Source: Alteromonas sp. BL110 | GTDB lineage: Bacteria; Pseudomonadota; Gammaproteobacteria; Enterobacterales; Alteromonadaceae | DNA length: 64,000 nucleotides | NCBI RefSeq assembly: GCF_003443615.1 | Contig: NZ_CP031967.1 | Span: 2,914,001-2,978,000, forward strand | Direction of reading: 5' to 3' | Shown here: in pieces, positions 48,653 through 56,626 of the stretch | Layout: each line of letters begins with the position of its first letter | Position numbering within the stretch: the stretch's first letter is position 1 | Program-made: the position numbers and the translations under genes | Notes under the pieces: model-generated | Told to the model about the DNA's origin: nothing | Databases searched by the model: none | The model's input: only the letters and a program-made list of their open reading frames with translations

Positions 48653-49102
48653 TTAGCAAAGAGTTGTAGGGTTGCAAGTAGCAGTCCAATTTACGTTTCC
48701 GTTTGCAGCTACTGCTGGTGTCAATGTGTAGGTTGCAGGAGTTGAACCATCTGCCTGAGTTACACCAGAATCACCTGACGCTGTGGCAACGATAGCTCCG
48801 TTAGATGTCGAAACTCTTACCATAGCAGTTGTGTAGCCGGTAGTTGACGCGGTGATATCTGCTGGGATTCCGTTGGTACCACCATCACAGGTCGCTAGTG
48901 AATCGTCGACTGTTTGAGCACAGATTTCAACAGCTGTTTTCGCTGCTGCTGTCGCATTGGTAACTTCAGTGAAACGAGCTTTCTGCGTATAGTTTTGATA
49001 AGCAGGAAGCGCGATTGCTGCAAGAATACCGATGATTGCTACAACAATCATTAGTTCGATTAGTGTGAAACCTTTTTGGTTTTTGTTATTCATGTTCATC
49101 AT
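48653..49102 (-). CDS. pilA: Type IV major pilin PilA
   Basis: A 149-aa type IVa prepilin. The short basic leader ends in Gly and the cleavage site is [19 protein letters not shown], with the conserved Glu at +5. The membrane alpha-helix is followed by a Thr/Ala-rich globular part, with Cys in EICAQ, LATC and the terminal CNPTTLC loop. ATG at 49102 is chosen because GGAG lies seven bases upstream; the frame also allows ATG at 49099 and 49093. PilD, encoded downstream, would process it. A sigma-70-like promoter lies about 100 bp upstream. Confidence 0.96.
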   Translation of the reverse strand: MMNMNNKNQKGFTLIELMIVVAIIGILAAIALPAYQNYTQKARFTEVTNATAAAKTAVEICAQTVDDSLATCDGGTNGIPADITASTTGYTTAMVRVSTSNGAIVATASGDSGVTQADGSTPATYTLTPAVAANGNVNWTATCNPTTLC

Positions 49103-49502
49103 GGTTTTTCTCCGGGACGTGTATAACACGTAAAGTTTAAAATCTAATTCAAATTGACGTTTATACCCGAGTCGTCCTTTTCAACGCCCCTGGTACTTGA
49201 TACTCAGTATAGAATTTTATTTGTTACTGACAAGTATAGGCAAATATACGTATGTCTAGCTTTTGCAGTATGACATGGATAGCTGCGCTATGGCAGGCGT
49301 GATCACTTGTACTTTCGTATAAAAGTTAATGACTTATCTACGTATATCTATCTATACACAGCAAAACATGATGAGAAATAACTGGGGATATTCGTGAGTT
49401 CTAGTATCTTTGATCATACTACAACTCACGCTTTCTTGCATCGCAGTTAACTTAGGTGTTGACACCGAGTTAGCTAACTAAAACGCCTTATAAACTGCTC
49501 TA
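49103..49502. other. 400-bp intergenic region between nadC and pilA
   Basis: No gene seen. It holds the candidate pilA promoter (49206-49233). An imperfect inverted repeat around GGTGTTGACACC lies near 49446-49480, just after nadC, without a T-run. Confidence 0.5.
49206..49233 (-). promoter_or_regulatory. Candidate sigma-70 promoter of pilA
   Basis: On the minus strand TTGTCA (rc of 49228-49233), a 16-bp spacer and TATACT (rc of 49206-49211). The leader would be about 100 nt. I looked for the RpoN-type GG-N10-GC element common for pilA and did not find a convincing one. Confidence 0.45.
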
Positions 49503-50363
49503 CTACGACAAAGTAATTCGAAGCGACAAATCAATTGCCTGAACATGTTTGGTTAATGCGCCAGATGAAATGTAATCTACACCTAGTTGCGCAAGTGATG
49601 CCAGTCGTTCATCAGTAATGTTTCCTGATACTTCCAGTTTACATTGGCCTTTATTAAGCGCTACTGCCTGTTGGATCTGTTCGTTAGAAAAATTATCCAG
49701 CATAACTATGTCAGCACCCGCTGAAAGGGCCTGTTCGAATTCAGCTAGGTTCTCTACCTCTACTTCAACAGGCTTACCCGGCATCATGGTTTTCGCTCGA
49801 CTCACGGCTTTTTCGATATTTCCACAAGAAAAAATGTGGTTTTCTTTAATTAGAAATGCATCGAACAAACCTACGCGATGGTTTTGACCACCGCCACAAC
49901 GTACTGCGTATTTCTGTGCATAGCGCAGTCCGGGTAAAGTTTTGCGGGTGTCTAAAATTTTAGTGTTAGAGCCGGCTAAAAATTTGGCATAAAAAGCAGT
50001 CACTGTAGCTGTTGAAGAAAGTGTCTGCAAAAAGTTAAGCGCTGTACGTTCGGCAGTTAATATAGCGCGAGCAGAGCCTTCCAAACTCACTAATACTGTG
50101 TCAGCCTCGACCTTGTCGCTATCTTTTACATGCCAGGTTAGCGACACCGACTCGTCAATAAGCGCAAATGCTTGATTAGCCCAAGCTATTCCACAAACCA
50201 CGCAAGGTTCGCGAGTAATAATAGTCGCTTTGGCGTTTACACTTTCATCTATCAGGTTAGCGGTAATGTCGTTTGCAGCATTTACTTCGCCGCCAAGATC
50301 TTCTACAAGCGCGTTTGATACTTGCTCTCTGATCGCCTGCATATCTGGTGATGTCATTTTCAT
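49503..50363 (-). CDS. nadC: Nicotinate-nucleotide pyrophosphorylase (quinolinate phosphoribosyltransferase) NadC
   Basis: A 286-aa cytosolic enzyme converting quinolinate and PRPP to nicotinate mononucleotide in NAD synthesis. Signatures are the early LVEDLGGEVNAANDIT, ERTALNFLQTLSSTAT, ILDTRKTLPGLR, the Arg/His block CGGGQNHRVGLFDAFLIKENH, VEVEN and the phosphate-binding end LEVSGNIT. It shares the neighbourhood with pilA and ampD, as in other gammaproteobacteria. Confidence 0.97.
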   Translation of the reverse strand: MKMTSPDMQAIREQVSNALVEDLGGEVNAANDITANLIDESVNAKATIITREPCVVCGIAWANQAFALIDESVSLTWHVKDSDKVEADTVLVSLEGSARAILTAERTALNFLQTLSSTATVTAFYAKFLAGSNTKILDTRKTLPGLRYAQKYAVRCGGGQNHRVGLFDAFLIKENHIFSCGNIEKAVSRAKTMMPGKPVEVEVENLAEFEQALSAGADIVMLDNFSNEQIQQAVALNKGQCKLEVSGNITDERLASLAQLGVDYISSGALTKHVQAIDLSLRITLS

Positions 50364-50389
50364 CGCTTTTATCTATGCTATTTATATAT

Positions 50390-50908
50390 TCAAAGGGTAC
50401 GCAATATTAACCATTCTCCGCGCTGAGTAAACTCTAATTGGCGAAGAACACTCATTCCAAGCAGTATATGGTCATCTTGCATACCGGGGTTCAAGTTTGC
50501 GTCTACATTACGTACAACAATTTCGCCAATGCGTAAGGTGTCAATTGTCGATTCGGCAACCCTCACTACGCCATTGGCAGTACTGGCTAAACCCTCACGT
50601 CCGGCTTTTAGTTGAAGCCTGTTCGCTAAGTGTGCGGGGACCGCTACATCAGTGGCACCCGTATCAACAAGAAATATGACTTCCTCACCGTTGATGTAGC
50701 CTGTGGTCACATAATGCCCTTGGCGGTTTTGTTTAAGGCGTACCTCAGTTTGTGAACCAATCCGTTCGGACGTGGGCTCGCTGTTTGGGTTTATTTGTTT
50801 TTCTAGTAAGTCAGAAAAGACAAAAACAAGTAAACCGAAACCGCAAATCCATGCAAGGGCAACCATCCATTTGCCCGCTGAGGTCGTCGGGTCTTGTTGT
50901 TCATTCAT
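50390..50908 (-). CDS. Membrane-anchored retropepsin-like aspartic protease
   Basis: A 172-aa protein of the bacterial clan AA (TIGR02281-type) family. One N-terminal membrane segment (WMVALAWICGFGLLVFVFSDLL) is followed by a single retropepsin domain with the catalytic motif FLVDTGATDVAVPAHLA. A later hydrophobic-Gly stretch, ILLGMSVLRQLEFTQ, completes the fold. One catalytic Asp per chain implies a dimer. It is probably periplasmic. Substrates are unknown. The gene lies 26 bp upstream of nadC and may be cotranscribed; it diverges from ampD. Confidence 0.87.
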   Translation of the reverse strand: MNEQQDPTTSAGKWMVALAWICGFGLLVFVFSDLLEKQINPNSEPTSERIGSQTEVRLKQNRQGHYVTTGYINGEEVIFLVDTGATDVAVPAHLANRLQLKAGREGLASTANGVVRVAESTIDTLRIGEIVVRNVDANLNPGMQDDHILLGMSVLRQLEFTQRGEWLILRTL

Positions 50909-51121
50909 GTTTTTACCTTATTGATAACTGCCTTACTAATAGCAATGATGTACTGTTTTTTATTGAGGCCCTCACTTAGCCTACCTATTAAAACAGCGGC
51001 TTTAATATTGCCCATTTAAATAGTGTTTTAGAAATGGCTTATAGCGCTTATAGCCCTATACACTTATATCCTCATACAATGTAGGCTATTACCCAGAAAA
51101 TCAATTACCGAAGCAAATACT

Positions 51122-51670
51122 ATGGTGCTTTATAACAAAGCGAACTACACCCCAAGTCCACATTATGACGCTCGTCCTGACGATGCTGATGTCAGCTTAT
51201 TAGTTATACATAATATTTCATTGCCGCCTTCACAATTTGGTACGCCTGGCATACGACAATTGTTTACCGGTACGCTAAACCCTGATGACCATCCGTTTTA
51301 TAAGGAAATTGCCGGGCTACGGGTCTCTGCTCATTGTGTGATTTATCGAACTGGCGAAATAGAACAGTTCGTACCCTTTGAACAAAGGGCGTGGCATGCA
51401 GGTGTTTCAACCTTTCAAGGCCGCAATCGCTGTAACGATTATGCTATTGGCATCGAACTGGAAGGTACAGACACGCTTCCTTTTACTGATGCGCAGTATC
51501 AGGCTCTCGGCGAGCTCACTGATTTTATCACTCGATACTATCCTCGGATCACTTTAGGACGTATTGTAGGTCATAATGATATTGCGCCGGGGCGAAAAAC
51601 CGACCCCGGTGTTGCTTTCGATTGGGCAAAATACAGAATGGGCGTATCTGGATTGAAGAACACTAATTGA
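51122..51670 (+). CDS. ampD: 1,6-anhydro-N-acetylmuramyl-L-alanine amidase AmpD
   Basis: A 182-aa cytosolic zinc amidase of peptidoglycan recycling; its loss induces AmpC in species with ampR/ampC. Motifs are LLVIHNISLPPSQFGTP (zinc His), LRVSAHCVIYRTGEIEQFVPF, RAWHAGVSTFQGRNRCND, GIELEGTDT, and the last ligands in VGHNDIAPGRKTDPG. The length equals E. coli AmpD. ampE follows after 33 bp. Confidence 0.98.
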   Translation: MVLYNKANYTPSPHYDARPDDADVSLLVIHNISLPPSQFGTPGIRQLFTGTLNPDDHPFYKEIAGLRVSAHCVIYRTGEIEQFVPFEQRAWHAGVSTFQGRNRCNDYAIGIELEGTDTLPFTDAQYQALGELTDFITRYYPRITLGRIVGHNDIAPGRKTDPGVAFDWAKYRMGVSGLKNTN

Positions 51671-51703
51671 TCCAGGTCGCTGAAAAAAAGGAACGCGATA
51701 CCT

Positions 51704-52609
51704 ATGATGTTAATGAGCCTGCTATTAGTGCTTAGTCTTGAGCGACTGATAACAAAAACTTCGAATTGGCATATTGAAAAGTATGCCACGCAATATCGAG
51801 CTTTTCTTAAAGATAAAGGTTTAATCAAATACCAAGAAACAGAAGAAGAAAGCGAAGGTAATGATAAGAAGGCTTCGTCAATTGCGCTTTATTTTTACCT
51901 TTTACTTCCCGCATTTGTGTTAGGAGCTATTGAGTACTGGTTGTTTGGCGCATTCCTTACCTTTATAGAGCAAAGTCTAGTGCTCTTCATATGTATTGGC
52001 TGTCCGGTACTAAGGGGCATTTATAAGAATTTCCTGAATGCCGCCGACCGAGGAGACCTTCAGGCGTGTAGTATGTATACCGACCAGCTGGGTCATTGTG
52101 CAAGTCGAAATGAAAGCGACGGCAGTGCGGGCACAGAAGGTAAAAGTTTTGGCCAGCACCTTACTTGGCTAAACTACCAGCACTACGCGGCGGTGATGCT
52201 GTGGTTTATAGCGTTTGGCGCACCGGGCGCACTGTTTTACTGCCTAAGTAGAAGCACCACTGAAGCTTTATGTAACGCTAATCATCCACTAAAAGCAGCG
52301 GCGGGTAGGTTGATGTTCGCTCTCGACTATATTCCTGTTCGTGTGACAGCCTTCGGCATGCTGATGATGGGGCACTTCTCAAGGGCGTTGCCTGAATGGT
52401 TAAAACACGCGCTCCAGTTCGACGTGCCTGCCTACGACGTGCTGACGCAAATTTCCTCGAAAGCCGAGGTGCTAACCCCAGACGAACAGCAGTTACAGGC
52501 CGAAAATGCAGCAGTTGAACCCCAAGTGCTAGTAAAGTTAGCAAAACGTAATGTTATTTTTCTACTTGTTATAACGGCAGCGCTAACCCTTGTAGGCAGC
52601 TTGGCATAA
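51704..52609 (+). CDS. ampE: AmpE inner-membrane protein
   Basis: A 301-aa polytopic membrane protein, partner of ampD in an operon; its biochemical role is not established. The N-terminal LLLVLSLERLITK and the later YWLFGAFLTF, AAVMLWFIAFGAPGALFYCLSRS and RLMFALDYIPVRVTAFG are AmpE-like. Four or so membrane helices are visible. ATG at 51704 has AAGGA about ten bases upstream; ATG at 51707 or 51713 is also possible. Confidence 0.9.
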   Translation: MMLMSLLLVLSLERLITKTSNWHIEKYATQYRAFLKDKGLIKYQETEEESEGNDKKASSIALYFYLLLPAFVLGAIEYWLFGAFLTFIEQSLVLFICIGCPVLRGIYKNFLNAADRGDLQACSMYTDQLGHCASRNESDGSAGTEGKSFGQHLTWLNYQHYAAVMLWFIAFGAPGALFYCLSRSTTEALCNANHPLKAAAGRLMFALDYIPVRVTAFGMLMMGHFSRALPEWLKHALQFDVPAYDVLTQISSKAEVLTPDEQQLQAENAAVEPQVLVKLAKRNVIFLLVITAALTLVGSLA

Positions 52610-52974
52610 TCATTATTTTTAACATTTACTAAAGCGTCTTGCTAATAAGAGCGTTTGGTCTATTTATTATTTGTATGTAGATCAGGCGCTTCGCTTAATC
52701 TAATTTCCACTTCGCCTCTCATCAGACCAGTTTCATAGTGAATACTTTTCTTAACAAATTCAACAATAAAGCTTAACACCGAGCAAATCATCTAGGCTTT
52801 GCTATGCTTGGGAGTATTTACCTCGAAAACGATCTGCCTTAAACTAGATAGGTAAAATGGTATTACCAATTGTGTTTGTGTTTAAATTTTCCATGATTAT
52901 TTTTTACATTCACCGCTCTTATATCTTCGATATTGTTATAGAGCATGGTTTAAATAGAAGGATACGTTGAGCGC
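52610..52974. other. 365-bp intergenic region ahead of pdhR
   Basis: No gene seen. It is AT-rich and contains the PdhR-type operator at 52855-52871. A clear ampE terminator was not found. Confidence 0.6.
52855..52871. promoter_or_regulatory. PdhR operator upstream of pdhR
   Basis: AAATGGTATTACCAATT differs from the ideal palindrome AATTGGT-N3-ACCAATT at one half-site base. It lies about 100 bp before the pdhR start. This is the established E. coli PdhR signature and predicts pyruvate-responsive autoregulation of the operon. Confidence 0.85.
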
Positions 52975-53721
52975 ATGCGTCAGCAGCGAAAAAAACTCTC
53001 TGATGTAATTACCGAACAACTCGAGTCAATGATACTCGACGGTACGCTATTGGCCGGTCAAAAGTTACCGCCAGAAAGAGAGCTTGCGCTTGAATTCGAT
53101 GTATCTCGTCCATCATTAAGAGAAGCCATTGGTAATTTGCAAGCGCGCGGTCTGGTAGAGCGTAAGCAAGGCGGCGGTACGTTCGTTAATCGCAACCTCA
53201 ATTCAGCCATGAAAGATCCGCTGATGGACCTTGTAAGCCAGCGCCCTGAAACTCAATTCGATTTGCTTGAATTTCGCCATGCCTTAGAAGGAATGGCAGC
53301 GTACTACGCGGCACTTCGTGGTCAACCTGAAGACTACGATGCATTAAAGCAAGCATTAAACAATGTGCCTACGCCCAAAGCGCACGAAAGCAAGCGTGCC
53401 CAAGCGGAGGCGCTAGGACAGTTTTATATCATTATGGCAAGAGCATCACACAATATGGTGTTGTTGCACGTAATGAGCACCATGCAAAGCATGCTGGTGG
53501 ACAATATTGAACGAAACTTTGACATGCTGGCTGCGCACCCGGAAGCGGTGGAAGACATCGCAAAGCAGCGTCGTGAAATTGTAGAAGCTATCGCTTCTCG
53601 CGACCCTGAAGCTGCCCGCCAGGCATGTAACACGCATTTAGCGTTTATTGAAAAAACGCTATTAACTATTAATCAACGCGATACCCGCGTACAGCGCGCA
53701 TTGCGACGATTAGAGATTTAG
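52975..53721 (+). CDS. pdhR: Pyruvate dehydrogenase operon repressor PdhR (GntR/FadR family)
   Basis: A 248-aa transcription factor. The N-terminal winged helix-turn-helix is typical of FadR-type proteins (LPPERELALEFDVSRPSLRE, GLVERKQGGGTFV). The C-terminal all-helical FCD domain has the metal/ligand residues in LLEFRHALEG, ASHNMVLLHVM and ARQACNTHLAFIE. It should repress aceEF in the absence of pyruvate. It sits 208 bp upstream of aceE. AGAAGGA lies upstream of the ATG. Confidence 0.95.
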   Translation: MRQQRKKLSDVITEQLESMILDGTLLAGQKLPPERELALEFDVSRPSLREAIGNLQARGLVERKQGGGTFVNRNLNSAMKDPLMDLVSQRPETQFDLLEFRHALEGMAAYYAALRGQPEDYDALKQALNNVPTPKAHESKRAQAEALGQFYIIMARASHNMVLLHVMSTMQSMLVDNIERNFDMLAAHPEAVEDIAKQRREIVEAIASRDPEAARQACNTHLAFIEKTLLTINQRDTRVQRALRRLEI

Positions 53722-53929
53722 TTACCTAGTCTTACCCTCGTAATAAGGGCTAGTTAGCTATTCATTCGCAGAGGCCGGTCAGGTTTTTCCTGTGCCACTG
53801 CAAAAGCAGGTGAGCCAGATTGGGTCACTGTGAGTACAACGTAATTTAGTTTTCCTTCTTTTAGCGCCTTTAAGATAGAGGCAATGCTAAGGGAGGATTT
53901 TCTATATAAGCAAAAAATAGGATGGCACC

Positions 53930-56605
53930 ATGTCTGATATGATGCACCAAGATGTAGATCCTCAAGAAACTAAAGAGTGGATTGATGCGCTTGAGTCGGT
54001 TTTAGAAGAGGAAGGCGTAGAACGCGCCCACTATTTACTCGAAAAACTTATTGATAAAGCACGTCGCAGCGGAGCGCATTTACCGTATGACGCTACTACT
54101 GCCTACATCAATACTATCCCTGCAGCGCAAGAGCCAAACATGCCTGGCGACTTGACCATCGAAGCGCGCATCCGTGCGGCTATTCGTTGGAACGCACTAA
54201 TGATCGTATTGCGTGCATCGAAAAAAGACCTAGAGCTTGGTGGCCACATTGGCAGCTTTGCATCATCGGCTATGCTTTACGATGTAGGCTTTAACCACTT
54301 CTTCAAAGCGCCTAATGAAAATCAGGGCGGCGACTTTATCTTCGCTCAAGGCCATATTTCTCCGGGCATTTATGCGCGTTCTTATATGGAAGGTAACCTA
54401 ACGGAAGAGCAGTTGAATAACTTCCGCCAAGAGTGCGCTGGCGATGGTCTATCGTCTTACCCACACCCTCACTTGATGAAAGATTACTGGCAGTTCCCGA
54501 CCGTATCTATGGGTCTTGGTCCGCTTCAAGCTATCTATACAGCACGCTTCCTTAAGTACCTAACTAACCGTGGTATTAAGGACTGTTCAGGTCAGCGCGT
54601 ATACTGCTACATGGGTGATGGTGAGTGTGACGAGCCAGAGAGCTTGGGTGCTATCGGTCTGGCGTCTCGCGAAGGCCTAGATAACCTAACGTTTGTTATC
54701 AACTGTAACCTACAGCGCCTAGATGGCCCGGTACGTGGTAACGGCAAAATTATCCAAGAACTTGAAGGTACGTTCCGCGGCGCAGGCTGGGAAGTAGTGA
54801 AAGTGATTTGGGGCAGCTACTGGGACGAACTCCTAGCACGTGATAAATCTGGCAAGCTAATTCAGCTTATGGGTGAAACGGTAGACGGTGAATACCAAAA
54901 CTGTAAAGCCAAAGGCGGTAAGTACACACGTGAAAACTTCTTCAACAAGTACCCTGAAACAGCGGCGCTTGTAGCAAATATGTCTGACGATGACATCTGG
55001 CGTCTAAACCGTGGTGGTCACGATCCAGTTAAAGTATTTGCAGCTTACCAAAAAGCGATTGATACCAAAGGTCGCCCAACAGTAATTCTTGCTAAAACGG
55101 TTAAAGGTTTCGGTTTAGGTTCTTCAGGTGAAGCGCAAAACGTAGCGCACAACGTGAAGAAAATGGACGTTGAGTCAATCAAACAGTTCCGCGACCGTTT
55201 TAATATTCCAGTAGCTGATGAGAAAATTGAAGAACTACCATACTTCAAGTTCGACGAAGACAGCGAAGAAATGAAATACCTTCGCGCACGTCGTGAAGCA
55301 TTAGGGGGCTACCTGCCTTCTCGCCGCGAACAGGCAGAAGAGCAGTTGGAAGTTCCAGAATTAAGCGCATTCGATGCTATTTTGAAAGGTTCAGGCGACC
55401 GTCAAGTATCGTCAACGATGACGTTTGTACGTGTACTTAACGCATTGTTGAAAGATAAGAAAATTGGTAAGCGTGTAGTGCCAATCATTCCTGATGAAGC
55501 CCGTACTTTTGGTATGGAAGGCTTATTCCGTCAGGTAGGTATTTATGCTAACGAAGGTCAGAAATACGTTCCTCAAGATGCCGACCAAGTAGCTTACTAT
55601 CGCGAAGATAAGAAAGGTCAGGTACTGCAAGAAGGTATTAACGAGCTAGGCGCAATGGCATCGTGGGTAGCGTCGGGTACGTCTTACTCAACGTGTAACG
55701 CTACAACTATTCCGTTCTACATTTACTACTCAATGTTTGGTTTCCAACGTGTTGGTGACCTTGCATGGGCAGCGGGTGATAGCCAAGCGCGTGGTTTCCT
55801 ACTAGGCGCAACAGCAGGTAGAACTACGCTTAACGGTGAAGGTCTACAGCACCAAGATGGTCATTCACACGTTCAGGCGAACTTAATTCCTAACTGTATT
55901 ACTTACGATCCAACCTACGGTTACGAAGTAGCGGTTATCGTTCAAGACGGCCTACGTCGCATGTACGGTAACAACGAAAATGTCTTCTACTACCTAACGT
56001 TGATGAATGAGAACTATCAGCACCCTGCAATGCCAGAAGGTGATGATGTTGCTGAGCAAATCATTAAAGGTATTTACAAGCTTGAGCGCGTTGAAAACGA
56101 CAAGTCTAAGCTTAACGTACAGCTAATGGGCTCAGGTACTATCTTGAACGAAGTACGTAAAGCGGCACAAATTCTGTGTGAAGACTACAACGTATCTTCT
56201 GACGTTTACTCTGTTACCTCGTTCAACGAGTTAGCCCGTGAAGGTCAAGATGTAGCACGTTGGAACATGCTAAACCCAGAAGCTGAGCAAAAAGTCCCTT
56301 ACATTGGTCAGGTTATTACCAAAGACGCAGGCCCTGCGATTTCTGCCACTGACTATGTGAAGAACTACTCAGACCAAGTACGCGCGTTCATCGAAACTGA
56401 ATACCGCTGCCTAGGTACAGACGGTTTTGGTCGAAGCGATAGCCGTGAAAACTTGCGTACTCACTTTGAAGTTAATGCGTCATACATTGTGGTTGCATCA
56501 CTTTACGAATTGGCTCAGCGTGGTGACGTTGAGAAGAAAGTGGTAGCAGAAGCCATTAAGCGTTTTGATATTAACGCTGAAAAACTTAACCCACTTTACG
56601 CGTAA
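53930..56605 (+). CDS. aceE: Pyruvate dehydrogenase E1 component AceE
   Basis: An 891-aa homodimeric thiamine-diphosphate enzyme decarboxylating pyruvate. The N-terminal part has HIGSFASSAMLYDVGFNHFF and QGHISPGIYARS; the ThDP site is GDGECDEPES followed by NCNLQRLDGPV. The C-terminal half has EARTFGMEGLFRQVGIYA and QHQDGHSH. Length and motifs match E. coli AceE (887). AGGATGG precedes the ATG. aceF follows after 21 bp. Confidence 0.99.
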   Translation: MSDMMHQDVDPQETKEWIDALESVLEEEGVERAHYLLEKLIDKARRSGAHLPYDATTAYINTIPAAQEPNMPGDLTIEARIRAAIRWNALMIVLRASKKDLELGGHIGSFASSAMLYDVGFNHFFKAPNENQGGDFIFAQGHISPGIYARSYMEGNLTEEQLNNFRQECAGDGLSSYPHPHLMKDYWQFPTVSMGLGPLQAIYTARFLKYLTNRGIKDCSGQRVYCYMGDGECDEPESLGAIGLASREGLDNLTFVINCNLQRLDGPVRGNGKIIQELEGTFRGAGWEVVKVIWGSYWDELLARDKSGKLIQLMGETVDGEYQNCKAKGGKYTRENFFNKYPETAALVANMSDDDIWRLNRGGHDPVKVFAAYQKAIDTKGRPTVILAKTVKGFGLGSSGEAQNVAHNVKKMDVESIKQFRDRFNIPVADEKIEELPYFKFDEDSEEMKYLRARREALGGYLPSRREQAEEQLEVPELSAFDAILKGSGDRQVSSTMTFVRVLNALLKDKKIGKRVVPIIPDEARTFGMEGLFRQVGIYANEGQKYVPQDADQVAYYREDKKGQVLQEGINELGAMASWVASGTSYSTCNATTIPFYIYYSMFGFQRVGDLAWAAGDSQARGFLLGATAGRTTLNGEGLQHQDGHSHVQANLIPNCITYDPTYGYEVAVIVQDGLRRMYGNNENVFYYLTLMNENYQHPAMPEGDDVAEQIIKGIYKLERVENDKSKLNVQLMGSGTILNEVRKAAQILCEDYNVSSDVYSVTSFNELAREGQDVARWNMLNPEAEQKVPYIGQVITKDAGPAISATDYVKNYSDQVRAFIETEYRCLGTDGFGRSDSRENLRTHFEVNASYIVVASLYELAQRGDVEKKVVAEAIKRFDINAEKLNPLYA

Positions 56606-56626
56606 GCCAGATAAGGTATTTTACAT

